A stretch of 64,000 bases of DNA from Burkholderiales bacterium (lineage in GTDB: Bacteria > Pseudomonadota > Gammaproteobacteria > Burkholderiales > Burkholderiaceae_F): assembly GCA_020248785.1 (NCBI GenBank), contig JADCGX010000001.1, positions 1 through 64,000 of the forward strand, given 5' to 3'. Both the position numbers and the translations under genes were made by a program. This document shows positions 7,992 through 16,575 of the stretch, one piece after another. Under the pieces are notes generated by a model. That model was not told where the DNA came from. It ran no database searches and saw only the letters and a list, made by a program, of their open reading frames with translations. How positions within the stretch are numbered: position 1 is the stretch's first letter; every line of letters begins with the position of its first letter.

Positions 7992-9493
7992 AACGCGCCG
8001 CAATGAATCTCGCGCGCCGACGGGTGACGCTGACGCTTGGTGCCGTCGGTCTGGCCGGCACGGGCGCCGCGCGCGCGGCGATGCCCGCTGTCACCTGGCC
8101 GGCCGCGATGACTCCGCTACGCGGGCTGACCGGGGCCGACCTCTCCTGCGATGCGCTCGACATTGAAGGCAACTGGCCGCGCGAGCTGCGCGGCGCGCTG
8201 TACCGCAATGGCCCGGCGCTGTATGAGCGCGACGGTCAGCGCTACCGGCATTGGTTCGATGGCGACGGCATGGTGCAGGCGTTCCGCTGCGACGGGCGGC
8301 GCGTCAGCCACCGCGGGCGCTTTGTCCGCACACCCAAGTTCAACGCCGAGCAGGCGGCGGGGCGCTTCATGTACCCCGCCTTCGGCACCGCCATCGCGGG
8401 TGCAAAGCCGATGCGCAGCGCCGACGAGGTCAACACCGCCAACACCAACGTCGTGCAGCACGGCGGGCGCCTGCTGGCGCTGTGGGAGGCCGGCTCTGCA
8501 ACCGCGCTGGACGCGGCCACGCTCGACACGCGCGGCCCCGTCACGTGGCGCGACGATCTGGCCGGCATGCCATTCACCGCGCATCCCAAGGTGGACTCGC
8601 GCGGCACGCTGTGGGCCTTCGGCGCGCTGACTGGCAGCGAGAAGCTGGCGCTCTACGAGATCGACGCCACGGGACGGCTGCGCCGCTTTGCGCTGCTGCC
8701 GGTACCGCCGGTGACGATGCTGCACGACTTCGTCGTCACCGAGCGGCATCTGCTGTTCGTGCTGCCGTCGGTGCGCTTCGACCGCGAGCAGGCGCGCGCG
8801 GCCGGCTATCTGCTGGGCGGTTTTGCCGACGCGCCGGGGCTGCCGCAGCGGGTGCTCGCCGTGGCCAAGTCCGATCTGGCCACGGTGCGCGAGTACGAGC
8901 TGCCGCCGGGATTCGTCTTTCACTTCGGCAACGGCTGGGACGACGCCGACGGCACGATTCACTTCGACATGGTGCTGCACAGCGGCGCCGACGTGATGAG
9001 CGAGGCGATGACCGCGCTGATGCGCGGCGAGACCGCCGCGGCCCGCAGCCACTCTCCGCGGATGGCGCGGGTCGCGCTCGCGCCCCACAGCGGACGGGTG
9101 CGGATCGAACTGTTGCCCGAGGCTGCCGAGTTTCCACGCGTCGATCCGCGCCGTGTCGGCCTGCGCCACCGGCTACTGATCGCGCCGGTGGCCATCGACT
9201 CGCGCCACGGCTTTGGCTTCAATGCCGTGCAACGGCTCGACATCGACAGTGGCCGCACCGACCGTTACGTGTGGGGCGACGAGTACGTCATCGAAGAACA
9301 ACTGCTGGTGCCGCGCGGCGCTGACGCGCGCGAGGGCGAGGGCTGGCTGGTCGGCACCGGATTCGACGTGCGCCGGCAGGTGTCGTTCGTCAGCGCGTTC
9401 GACGCCCAGCGGGTCGCGGCCGGCCCGCTCGCGATCGCGCGACTGCCCTATGCGCTGCCATTAGGATTTCATGGCAACTTTGTCATGTCGTAA
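7988..9493 (+). CDS. Tat-exported carotenoid oxygenase (carotenoid/stilbene cleavage dioxygenase)
   Basis: 501 aa. The four histidines that hold the catalytic iron in this beta-propeller family are all present: H199 (TAHPKVD), H246 (MLHDFVV), H312 (FHFGNGWDD) and H495 (GFHGNFV). The N-terminus has a twin-arginine-like signal (ARRRVTLTLGAVGLAGTG, about residues 9-26), indicating export of the folded, metal-loaded enzyme. Family members cleave a C=C bond of carotenoids, apocarotenoids or lignin-derived stilbenes with O2; the substrate cannot be read from sequence. The start overlaps the upstream DUF2141 gene by four bases; a second ATG five codons in is a possible alternative. Confidence 0.9.
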   Translation: MKRAAMNLARRRVTLTLGAVGLAGTGAARAAMPAVTWPAAMTPLRGLTGADLSCDALDIEGNWPRELRGALYRNGPALYERDGQRYRHWFDGDGMVQAFRCDGRRVSHRGRFVRTPKFNAEQAAGRFMYPAFGTAIAGAKPMRSADEVNTANTNVVQHGGRLLALWEAGSATALDAATLDTRGPVTWRDDLAGMPFTAHPKVDSRGTLWAFGALTGSEKLALYEIDATGRLRRFALLPVPPVTMLHDFVVTERHLLFVLPSVRFDREQARAAGYLLGGFADAPGLPQRVLAVAKSDLATVREYELPPGFVFHFGNGWDDADGTIHFDMVLHSGADVMSEAMTALMRGETAAARSHSPRMARVALAPHSGRVRIELLPEAAEFPRVDPRRVGLRHRLLIAPVAIDSRHGFGFNAVQRLDIDSGRTDRYVWGDEYVIEEQLLVPRGADAREGEGWLVGTGFDVRRQVSFVSAFDAQRVAAGPLAIARLPYALPLGFHGNFVMS

Positions 9494-9589
9494 GGTGCTT
9501 CGCCATCGTCGCCGGAGAGGTGGCGAACGCTGTCTCGTTTGAGGCTCTGTCAGCCTTGGGCGCGCGCTCGCATCGAGCCGCTAGCGACT

Positions 9590-11002
9590 TCAGTTCGGCG
9601 CGCGCACGCCTAGCACGCGCGCGCAGTTGCCGCTGAAGTCCAGCCGCTGATCCTCGAGCAAGGTGGAGTTGCCGGTGTCGCTGACGTCCACCAGTTGCTT
9701 CAGTGTTCCGCTCGTGAATGACGCTGACGCGTTCGCCCCCGTGACGTCGCTGTACCAGACGCGAGCCCCAGCGTTGTTGCGCACAACGAGCGCGCCAAAC
9801 CACGCCGCGCGCTGGCAGCCGCGGAACGGGCTGTCTCGGCTGGTGGAGGCCACGCGCGAGCCGACCGGCACGCTGGGACCGCTGCCCACCGAGGGGCCGC
9901 CGCCCACGGGCAGCGCTTCACAGGTGCTGCCGCGCGCCAGCCGCACCGGGTTGCTCGTCACTTCGTTGCCGGCGGCGTCCAGCCCCGTGTAGCAAAGGTC
10001 GATGCTGTTGCGCAGGCTAAGCGCGTTGGCCGCCTGAACGAAGCGCGCCGGATCGGTGGTGCCCACGCCCATGTCGGTGCTTGCCAGCACTCCGCCACCA
10101 CTGCGCGTCAGCGTGAGGCTGCTGTTCCAGCGCTCGCGCAGGCCGGCGGCGTAGTCGGAGCTCTGGCTCGCGGCGACCAGAATGTTGGTGAAGGCACGCT
10201 GCTGTGTGGGCACGAAGCGGCCGCTGACGGCGGTCGGCGGATTGATGTCGATGATCTCGTTGGCCAGGCCATAGTTGGCGAGGCCACTGACGATCAGCTT
10301 GCCCCGATAAGCAGGCAGGGACGGGTTGACGTTGCTGCTTGCACAATCGGCCGCGACGATCAGCGAGTAGCGGTTGCCGGTGAGCGAGGCCGCCGTGGCG
10401 CTGTCCTGGTTGAAGGCCACGAGCTGGTCGCACACGACGTCGTTGACCTGCTGGTTGTTGATGCTGCGGTCGCGCCGCCGGTCATTGGCGAACAGGATCT
10501 TGTAGGCCTCGTGTCGCTCCGTCAGCGGCGCGCCGGTGCCGGTGGCGTATTCGTTGACGTAGCCAAAAGGGATGCCGCTGACGGCAAGCTCGTCGTTGTC
10601 AACGGTGCCATTGGCGTTGGCGTCGAAGGCAAAGTGGCGGCGCAGCTCGTCCCAGCCGTCGTAGCCCAGTGGGCTGGCCTGCGATGGATCGGCACCGTGC
10701 TCGTGGCCGAAGACGCAGGTGATCGCGCCGTTGCCACCGGTGAGCGCCGGCGGGTGCCAAGTTGGGTACTTGCGGCCGTCCGGGCCAATGACGAAGAACC
10801 GGTCGTGCTGCTCCTTCGTGCAGATGGTCTCGCCGCTTTGGGCCTGCGGCGGCGTCCACACGCCAAAGGCACGGCTGGCCGGGCGATCGCCGGGACTACC
10901 GCCGCCACCGACGCTGGAATCGCCTTCGCACGAGACGACCGCGCCGGTGAGCATGAAGGCAGCGGCAAGCGCGGCGGCGGAGCGAGGCAGGATCGTGTTC
11001 AT
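9590..11002 (-). CDS. Uncharacterised secreted or lipoprotein-like protein
   Basis: 470 aa; I do not recognise a named family. The first 25 residues are a signal peptide with a possible lipobox (GAVVSC, Cys25), followed by a Gly/Ser-rich linker. The mature part has cysteines spread through it (CTKEQHD, AITCVFGHEHG, DDVVCDQ-like segments, CQRAAWFG, GNCARVLG), consistent with disulfides outside the cytoplasm. DANANGTVDNDELA near residue 130 has the spacing of an EF-hand-like calcium loop, and a His-rich FGHEHGADP lies just before it. Base composition and codon use look like the neighbours, and the frame is clean for 1.4 kb, so it is very likely a true gene. The gene is convergent with the carotenoid oxygenase, 96 bp away. 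Confidence 0.75.
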   Translation of the reverse strand: MNTILPRSAAALAAAFMLTGAVVSCEGDSSVGGGGSPGDRPASRAFGVWTPPQAQSGETICTKEQHDRFFVIGPDGRKYPTWHPPALTGGNGAITCVFGHEHGADPSQASPLGYDGWDELRRHFAFDANANGTVDNDELAVSGIPFGYVNEYATGTGAPLTERHEAYKILFANDRRRDRSINNQQVNDVVCDQLVAFNQDSATAASLTGNRYSLIVAADCASSNVNPSLPAYRGKLIVSGLANYGLANEIIDINPPTAVSGRFVPTQQRAFTNILVAASQSSDYAAGLRERWNSSLTLTRSGGGVLASTDMGVGTTDPARFVQAANALSLRNSIDLCYTGLDAAGNEVTSNPVRLARGSTCEALPVGGGPSVGSGPSVPVGSRVASTSRDSPFRGCQRAAWFGALVVRNNAGARVWYSDVTGANASASFTSGTLKQLVDVSDTGNSTLLEDQRLDFSGNCARVLGVRAPN

Positions 11003-11070
11003 GGCGACAACGCTAGTGCGCGAGCGGTTGATCGGTCAATCACCCCGGCGGCACTGCGCGAGCGCGCCGA

Positions 11071-11442
11071 TCACGCCGTCTGTTCAGTCGCGGCGCCGGC
11101 ATCGAGCCGCATCGCCAATTGCTCGAAGAACACCACCACGGGCAACGCCTCCGCAGCCGTTAGCGGCGCGGCGCCCCGCTGCGCCAGCTCGCCGGCCAGA
11201 TTGCGGGCCGCAGCGGCCGCCTCGCGCACCCGTTCCGGCGGCCGCTCGCGAAACACGATCTCATCGAGCCGGCGTTGCCGCCGATACCGACGCGCGTACT
11301 CGTCCTCGATGAAACGCGCCACCAGGTCATGCAGCAGCTTGTCGATGCCGTCGCGCGAACTCTCGGTGCCCAGCAACTCCAACTGCATGTCGTTGAAGGC
11401 ATGCAGGTAATGCGCTAGGTCGCGAAGTCGGTGCGAGAGCAC
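11071..11442 (-). CDS. Hypothetical small helical protein
   Basis: 123 aa from a GTG at 11440-11442; an ATG close by is out of frame. The sequence is mostly helical and charged: LLHDLVARFIEDEYARRYRRQRRLDEIVFRERPPERV-like segments alternate Arg, Glu and Leu. There is no signal peptide or membrane helix, and I cannot assign a family. It lies between topB (end 11565) and the 470-aa secreted protein on the same strand with short gaps (122 and 68 bp), so it may be the last gene of the topB transcript. No obvious ribosome-binding site precedes the GTG, which lowers confidence in the exact start. Confidence 0.5.
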   Translation of the reverse strand: MLSHRLRDLAHYLHAFNDMQLELLGTESSRDGIDKLLHDLVARFIEDEYARRYRRQRRLDEIVFRERPPERVREAAAAARNLAGELAQRGAAPLTAAEALPVVVFFEQLAMRLDAGAATEQTA

Positions 11443-11564
11443 GGCATGGCGTTGGGCAATAACGAGTCATCACAGCATACAGCGGCCACGACCGCCCGCC
11501 GCAGACGAAATTGCCGCCAATCCGAGAGGCGATGCGGGTCCCTTGCGCCCGTGGGCCTGTGCGT

Positions 11565-14321
11565 TCAGCGCGTGGCGCCATTGCGGGACGCTTTCTTGGC
11601 CGTGGACTTCACGGCGGCTTTCGAGGGTTTGGGCCCGCTCTTGGCGACGCTCGTTGCTGCACTCTTGCCCACTGAGGCGGCCTGCGTGGCGCTGCCCTTG
11701 GTTGTTGCGGCACGTTCTGCACGCACCTTGACCGCTTTGTCGGGCTCGCTCGCTTTCGCCTTGGCCGCTGCGTAGCGCGCGGCCGGTTCCGCAGCGGTGC
11801 CCGTGGCGCCGTCGGCGGTACCCGGCTCCGTGGCCTTGCCGACGCTCTTACCACTCGTCTTGCCCGCCACCTTGGCCGGACGCGGCTCAAACTCGAAGCC
11901 CACGCCCCCGTCCGGCTTCTTCACCAAGAATGCCGAGAACTTGCGGCGCGTCTTGTTGGACACGAAGCCGCGCAGGATGTCGGTGCGGCCAGTGTCCAGC
12001 AGCTTGCGCATCTGCTCGGGTGCGATCTCCTGCTGCAGGATGACTTTGCCGGAGCGAAAATCACAGCTCTTGTTCGGACCGACGCTCTTTTCGCACACGT
12101 AGGCCATCGGCTGCTCGTACACCGTGGACTTGCACTTTGGGCAGGCACCCATGGCCGCCGCGCCCGAAAAGTCCACCGGCTCGCCGCTGTCGTCCTCTCC
12201 GGGTGCGGTGCCGAAGTCAAATTCCAGCTTGTGCTCGGGCGTGATCTTGAGCACGGCCGCAAACGGTCGGCCCATTTTGGAGCGGAAGCCCTGCAACGGT
12301 CCGATCTGCTTGTCGCGCAACAGCTGCTCGACCTCGTCGTACTCGAAGCTGCGGCTGGCTGGGTGCTTGGTGATCGAGAAATCACAGGCCGCGCAGGCAA
12401 AGCGCCGGTAGTTCTCCTGCACCGTGCCGCCGCACTTCGGGCAGGGCGTTTTAAGCGTTGCGTAGTCGCCCGGCACGGTGTCGGACTCGTAGCTCTTGGC
12501 GCGCTCGACGAGCTTCTTGGTCATCTGCGCGATCTCGCGCATGAACGCCTCGCGCTTGAGCTTGCCGCGCTCCATTTGCGCGAGCTGGTACTCCCAGTCG
12601 CCGGTCAGTTCGGGATGGGTGAGCTCGTCCACGCCAAGGCCGCGCAACAGCGTGAGCAGCTGGAACGCCTTGGCCGTTGGATGCAGGTCCTTGCCGTCGC
12701 GCACCAGGTACTTCTCGGTGATGAGCCCCTCGATGATGGCGGCGCGTGTCGCCGGCGTGCCCAGGCCCTTGCCCGCCATGGCCGCGCGCAGCTCCTCGTC
12801 GTCGACGAGCTTGCCTGCGCCTTCCATCGCCGACAGCAGTGTCGCCTCGTTGTAGCGGGCGGGCGGCTTGGTAATCAGGCCCACCGCATCGATGGCATCG
12901 GTGCGCACACGCTCGCCCGCGTCGACCTTCACCAACGAGCCCTGTTCCTCCTGCGCTTCCTTGCCGTAGATGGCAAGCCAGCCGGGCTCCACCAGCACCT
13001 TGCCCTCGGTCTTGAACTGGTGCTGCTCGACGACCGTGATGCGGGTGGTCACGAGGTACTCGGCAGCCGGATGGAACACCGCCAGGAAGCGCTTGACCAC
13101 GAGGTCGTAGATCTTCTGCTCGGCATCCGACAGCGTGCGCGGCGTCTCCAGCGTCGGGATGATCGCGAAGTGGTCCGAGATCTTGCTGTTGTCGAAGATG
13201 CGCTTGTTCGGCCGGATCCAGTCGTTCTTCTCTATCGCCTTGGCAAAGGGCGCGTAGTCGCGCATGCCGGCCAGCACCTTGACCGTCTGCTTGGCGACTT
13301 TCAGGTAGTCCTCGGGCAGCGCACGCGCGTCCGTCCGCGGGTAGGTGAGCACCTTGTGCTTCTCATACAGCGCCTGCGCCAGCGACAACGTGGTCTTGGC
13401 CGAGAAGCCGAAGCGCCCGTTGGCCTCGCGCTGCAAACTGGTGAGATCGAACAGCAGCGGTGACAGTTGCGTGGACGGCTTGGCTTCCTCGTTGACGGTG
13501 CCTGGCTTGCCGGTGCAGGCGGCAACGATCGCCTCGGCTTTCTTCTGGTCCCACAGCCGCTCGGCGCGCGCGTGCTCGTCATCGTCCGGCTTTTTGAAGC
13601 CGGGGTCGAACCAGCGGCCCTCGTAGGCGCCGGCCTTGGCGCCAAACGTCGCCCGCACCTCCCAATAATCGCGCGCCACGAACTTGCGGATCTTGTCCTC
13701 GCGCTCGACCACGATCGCCAGCGTGGGCGTCTGCACGCGGCCCACCGTGGTCAGGAAGAACCCACCGTCCTTGCTGTTAAAGGCGGTCATCGCGCGGGTG
13801 CCGTTGATGCCCACCAGCCAGTCAGCCTCGGAGCGGCAGCGCGCGGCATCCGCCAGCGGCTGCATCTCATCGTCGCTGCGCAGCTGCGCAAACGCCTCGC
13901 GGATAGCCGCTGGCGTCATCGACTGCAACCACAGCCGCTTGACCGGTTGCCTGGCTTTGGCGTGCTGCGCGATGTAGCGAAAGATGAGCTCACCCTCGCG
14001 GCCGGCGTCGCAGGCGTTGACCAGCGCGGTCACGTCCTTGCGCTTGATGAGCTTGGTCAGAAGCTTCAGCCGCGCCTCGGCCTTTTCGATCGGCCTCAGG
14101 TCGAAGTGCGGCGGAATCACCGGCAGGTGGGTGAAGCTCCACTTGCCCCGCTTCACATCGAACTCTTCCGGCGCCTGCAGTTCGAGCAGGTGGCCCACCG
14201 CCGAGCTCAACACGTACTCGCCGCTCTCGAAGTAATCTTGCTGCTTGGTGAAGCCGCCCAGCGCGCGTGCGATGTCCGCGGCGACAGATGGCTTCTCGGC
14301 AATGATCAGGGCCTTGCTCAT
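11565..14321 (-). CDS. topB: DNA topoisomerase III
   Basis: 918 aa from the ATG at 14321 (MSKALIIAEKPS). The toprim domain is visible at the N-terminus (E9 in AEKPS; DAGREGE at 105-111), and the catalytic tyrosine is Y327 in LTYPRTDARALPEDY, matching the TopIII active site. The C-terminal third adds zinc-ribbon modules (CPKCGGTVQENYRRFACAAC and CPKCKSTVYEQPMAYVCEKS) and a long Lys/Ala/Thr-rich tail from about residue 830, longer than in E. coli (653 aa). The enzyme decatenates single-stranded crossings during replication and recombination. The order dprA-smg-topB on one strand is typical of Burkholderiales. Confidence 0.95.
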   Translation of the reverse strand: MSKALIIAEKPSVAADIARALGGFTKQQDYFESGEYVLSSAVGHLLELQAPEEFDVKRGKWSFTHLPVIPPHFDLRPIEKAEARLKLLTKLIKRKDVTALVNACDAGREGELIFRYIAQHAKARQPVKRLWLQSMTPAAIREAFAQLRSDDEMQPLADAARCRSEADWLVGINGTRAMTAFNSKDGGFFLTTVGRVQTPTLAIVVEREDKIRKFVARDYWEVRATFGAKAGAYEGRWFDPGFKKPDDDEHARAERLWDQKKAEAIVAACTGKPGTVNEEAKPSTQLSPLLFDLTSLQREANGRFGFSAKTTLSLAQALYEKHKVLTYPRTDARALPEDYLKVAKQTVKVLAGMRDYAPFAKAIEKNDWIRPNKRIFDNSKISDHFAIIPTLETPRTLSDAEQKIYDLVVKRFLAVFHPAAEYLVTTRITVVEQHQFKTEGKVLVEPGWLAIYGKEAQEEQGSLVKVDAGERVRTDAIDAVGLITKPPARYNEATLLSAMEGAGKLVDDEELRAAMAGKGLGTPATRAAIIEGLITEKYLVRDGKDLHPTAKAFQLLTLLRGLGVDELTHPELTGDWEYQLAQMERGKLKREAFMREIAQMTKKLVERAKSYESDTVPGDYATLKTPCPKCGGTVQENYRRFACAACDFSITKHPASRSFEYDEVEQLLRDKQIGPLQGFRSKMGRPFAAVLKITPEHKLEFDFGTAPGEDDSGEPVDFSGAAAMGACPKCKSTVYEQPMAYVCEKSVGPNKSCDFRSGKVILQQEIAPEQMRKLLDTGRTDILRGFVSNKTRRKFSAFLVKKPDGGVGFEFEPRPAKVAGKTSGKSVGKATEPGTADGATGTAAEPAARYAAAKAKASEPDKAVKVRAERAATTKGSATQAASVGKSAATSVAKSGPKPSKAAVKSTAKKASRNGATR

Positions 14322-14509
14322 GAGGGGGTTCCAATGGCGGCAGGCGTGCCGCGATCCAATGAACGCGCCAATAAAAAGCCGCCAGAACGATGGCGGCCTC
14401 ACTTTTCAGGATAACAACACAACCGGGGGCTCGCGCAAGTCCGGCATGCGGGGGCGTATTGCGTTCAGGCGGAGCCCATGGCCTCACACGCGCGCGCAAG
14501 GCGGTTCAG

Positions 14510-14688
14510 CCTAAGAACCGCAGATGTCATTGCTGTGGAACCGCGCAGATCGAGTGTTGGCGCGGCTTTCCGGGTGATTCCCGCAACTGCGGACCGGTTC
14601 CAAATCGGTGATCGACCGCCGCTTTAGACTGTTCAATTGCGGCAGCGACTTGGCGCGTCTTGCGGCCGTCAACTGCGGTTCTTAGGTT
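14510..14688. mobile_element. MITE-like element: 14-bp perfect terminal inverted repeats with 5-bp target duplication
   Basis: The left end CCTAAGAACCGCAG (14510-14523) is repeated perfectly inverted at the right end (14675-14688). Both ends are directly abutted by the same pentamer TTCAG: 14505-14509 on the left and 14689-14693 on the right, in direct orientation, as expected for a target-site duplication. The total is 179 bp, too short to encode a transposase. It sits alone in the 479-bp gap between topB and smg. The transposase family that would mobilise it is not identifiable from these ends. Confidence 0.7.
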
Positions 14689-14800
14689 CAGTCGGTTCGG
14701 CCTCACTGGCAATGCAAGCCTGAGTCAAGTCAGGTCGCCGCTGTCGCACGACTTCTCGGCGACATCGATCGCCTGCTTGACCTACCCGGTTTACGGGGTG

Positions 14801-15283
14801 CTAATGCAAGAGCCGGTCATCGCCGTCGTCGAGCAATTCCTCGAGCAGCAGGACGTCGACGTCAGCCTGCTGGCTCCACAGCACCATGAGCACAATGAGC
14901 TTGAGCTTGGTCAGTGGCACGGGCCAGTCGTCGTCGGTGCGCGCCATCGCAAGGGCGCGCTCGATCACGATCTCGCGCTGCGCGGCGCAGAGTTGCCCCT
15001 GGCCCTCGAGGAAGGAGAGAAAGGCGATCGCCTCATGGCCCAGGCGTTCGACCTCGAAGCTGGCGTAGCTGCGGAAGCTCTCGCCGCGCGCGTCGCGCAC
15101 GCTGACGGCATCTTGGCTCACGCGCGCCAAGCCCTGCAGCCACTCGAGCGCCTCGGAGATCTCGTCCGCGTCGAAGCCGACGGCAGAGAGCTTGCGGGTC
15201 AACGCGTCAGCGTCCGGCCATTGATCGTGCTTGCCGACCGCGAACGCGTAGTTTTCGTACAGGTAGACGAGAACCTCGAACAC
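14801..15283 (-). CDS. smg: Smg family protein (DUF494)
   Basis: 160 aa, the normal length for Smg. It begins MFEVLVYLYENYAF and contains LTRKLSAVGFDADEISEALEWL and the C-terminal LIVLMVLWSQQADVDVL segment, all typical of DUF494. The family is small, acidic and cytoplasmic with no proven biochemical role; its name comes from its position next to dprA in the def-dprA-smg-topA/topB neighbourhood of Gammaproteobacteria and Betaproteobacteria. Here it is 50 bp downstream of dprA on the same strand, so the two are probably co-transcribed. Transcription towards topB would have to cross the MITE-like insertion. Confidence 0.9.
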   Translation of the reverse strand: MFEVLVYLYENYAFAVGKHDQWPDADALTRKLSAVGFDADEISEALEWLQGLARVSQDAVSVRDARGESFRSYASFEVERLGHEAIAFLSFLEGQGQLCAAQREIVIERALAMARTDDDWPVPLTKLKLIVLMVLWSQQADVDVLLLEELLDDGDDRLLH

Positions 15284-15333
15284 AGCCCGACTTTAATGCG
15301 GCCGCCGGCCCGATGCAACCTGCGGCGCGGGCG

Positions 15334-16488
15334 CTACCGCAATCTCTGGTAGCGGTTGCCGGACAGACGCTCAACATGTTGGGTCAGCTCGAGCTCCAGC
15401 AGCGCGGCGCTCAAGTCCCCTGCGGTACGTCCCGTGCGGGTGCACAGGGTGTCGATGTCGACCGGGTCGAAGCCGAGCATCGACAGGACTGCGGCATGCG
15501 CAACCGGCAGACCTGCCTCCGCCGCGGCAGCGTCGCTGGTGGGCGCGGCGGCGGCGGTCTCCATGCGCAGTTCCTCAAGTACGTCCTGCGCCGATTCGAC
15601 CAGCTTGGCGCCGTCTTTGATCAGGCGATGGCAGCCCTTCGCCATCGGGGAGTGGATGGAGCCGGGCACGGCAAAGACTTCGCGGCCCTGTTCGGCGGCG
15701 AGCCGTGCCGTGATGAGGCTGCCCGAGCGCAGCGCCGCCTCGACCACCAGCACACCGCGCGACAGACCGGCGATCAGTCGATTGCGCCGCGGAAAGTTGT
15801 GCGACAAGGCCGCCGTGCCGAGCGGAAACTCAGACAGCACGAGCCCAGCACGGAGAATCCGCAGGGTGAGCTCGCGATTGCTCGCCGGGTAGATGACGTC
15901 GATGCCGGTGCCCACCACGGCGATCGTGCTGCCGGCCGCGCCCTCGGCGGCCGCCTGTAGCGCGCCGCGGTGCGCTGCGGCATCGATGCCCAGCGCCAGG
16001 CCGCTGATGATGGCGAGCTTCGCTTGGGCCAGCCGCCGCGCGAAGCCTTCGGCCGTCTGCGCACCCTGCTGCGACGCGTTTCGGCTGCCCACGATGGCCA
16101 GGCCCGGCAGGGTCAACAGCTCGACGCGCCCCACCGCATACAGCACCGGGGGCGGATCGGTCATCGTGAGCAAGGCCTGCGGATAGGCACGATCGGCCAG
16201 CGTGAGCAGGTGGTGCTGCGGGCTGGATGCGAGCCAGGCCTCGGTGGCGTCGATCGTGCGGGCGGTGCGCTCGTCCGGCGGGGCGAGCAGGGCTCGCGCC
16301 GCTTGGTCGCCGACGCGGGCGGCCACCGCCGCGTGGCCGCAAGCGAACAGCTGCGTCGGAAGGCCAAAGTTGGCGAGCAGGTCCCGCGCCGTCGCGGGCC
16401 CGATGCCCGGAGCAAGCGCCAGCCGCAGCCAGGCAGCGCGCTCCTCGGCATCGGCGGCTGAGTCGGGCGGCAGGGCGGGCTCGGTCAT
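15334..16488 (-). CDS. dprA: DNA-processing protein DprA
   Basis: 384 aa. An N-terminal helix-hairpin-helix-like region (LRLALAPGIGPATARDLLANFG) precedes a Rossmann-like core (LPGLAIVGSRNASQQGAQTAEGFARRLA, then IISGLALGIDAAAHRGAL and TIAVVGTGIDVIYPASN), and SHNFPRRNRLIAGLSRGVLVVEA. The C-terminal about 60 residues form the winged-helix-like domain. DprA loads RecA onto incoming single-stranded DNA during natural transformation. With the type IV pilus genes in this window, the machinery for DNA uptake may be present, though no com genes are seen here. It is separated from the upstream LysM gene by a strong terminator. Confidence 0.95.
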   Translation of the reverse strand: MTEPALPPDSAADAEERAAWLRLALAPGIGPATARDLLANFGLPTQLFACGHAAVAARVGDQAARALLAPPDERTARTIDATEAWLASSPQHHLLTLADRAYPQALLTMTDPPPVLYAVGRVELLTLPGLAIVGSRNASQQGAQTAEGFARRLAQAKLAIISGLALGIDAAAHRGALQAAAEGAAGSTIAVVGTGIDVIYPASNRELTLRILRAGLVLSEFPLGTAALSHNFPRRNRLIAGLSRGVLVVEAALRSGSLITARLAAEQGREVFAVPGSIHSPMAKGCHRLIKDGAKLVESAQDVLEELRMETAAAAPTSDAAAAEAGLPVAHAAVLSMLGFDPVDIDTLCTRTGRTAGDLSAALLELELTQHVERLSGNRYQRLR

Positions 16489-16515
16489 GCCAACAGCCTA
16501 AGCGAGGACGCAAGG

Positions 16516-16546
16516 AAAAAGGGCGCGTTGCTTGCGCAACGCGCCC
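16516..16546 (-). terminator. Rho-independent terminator after the LysM gene
   Basis: An 11-bp perfect stem (GGGCGCGTTGC with GCAACGCGCCC, 16521-16546) with a 4-nt loop is followed, on the minus strand, by TTTTTCCTT. It lies 30 bp beyond the stop of the LysM gene and before the dprA start, so it ends the LysM transcript and dprA must have its own promoter or read-through. Confidence 0.9.
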
Positions 16547-16575
16547 CGTGCTCTTTGCCGAATCTTCGCCTTGCC

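Noticed and set aside
14527..14712. 61-codon minus-strand frame inside the MITE-like element
   Set aside because: It runs across the right inverted repeat into flanking DNA, has no ribosome site and no recognisable protein features, so I treat it as chance.
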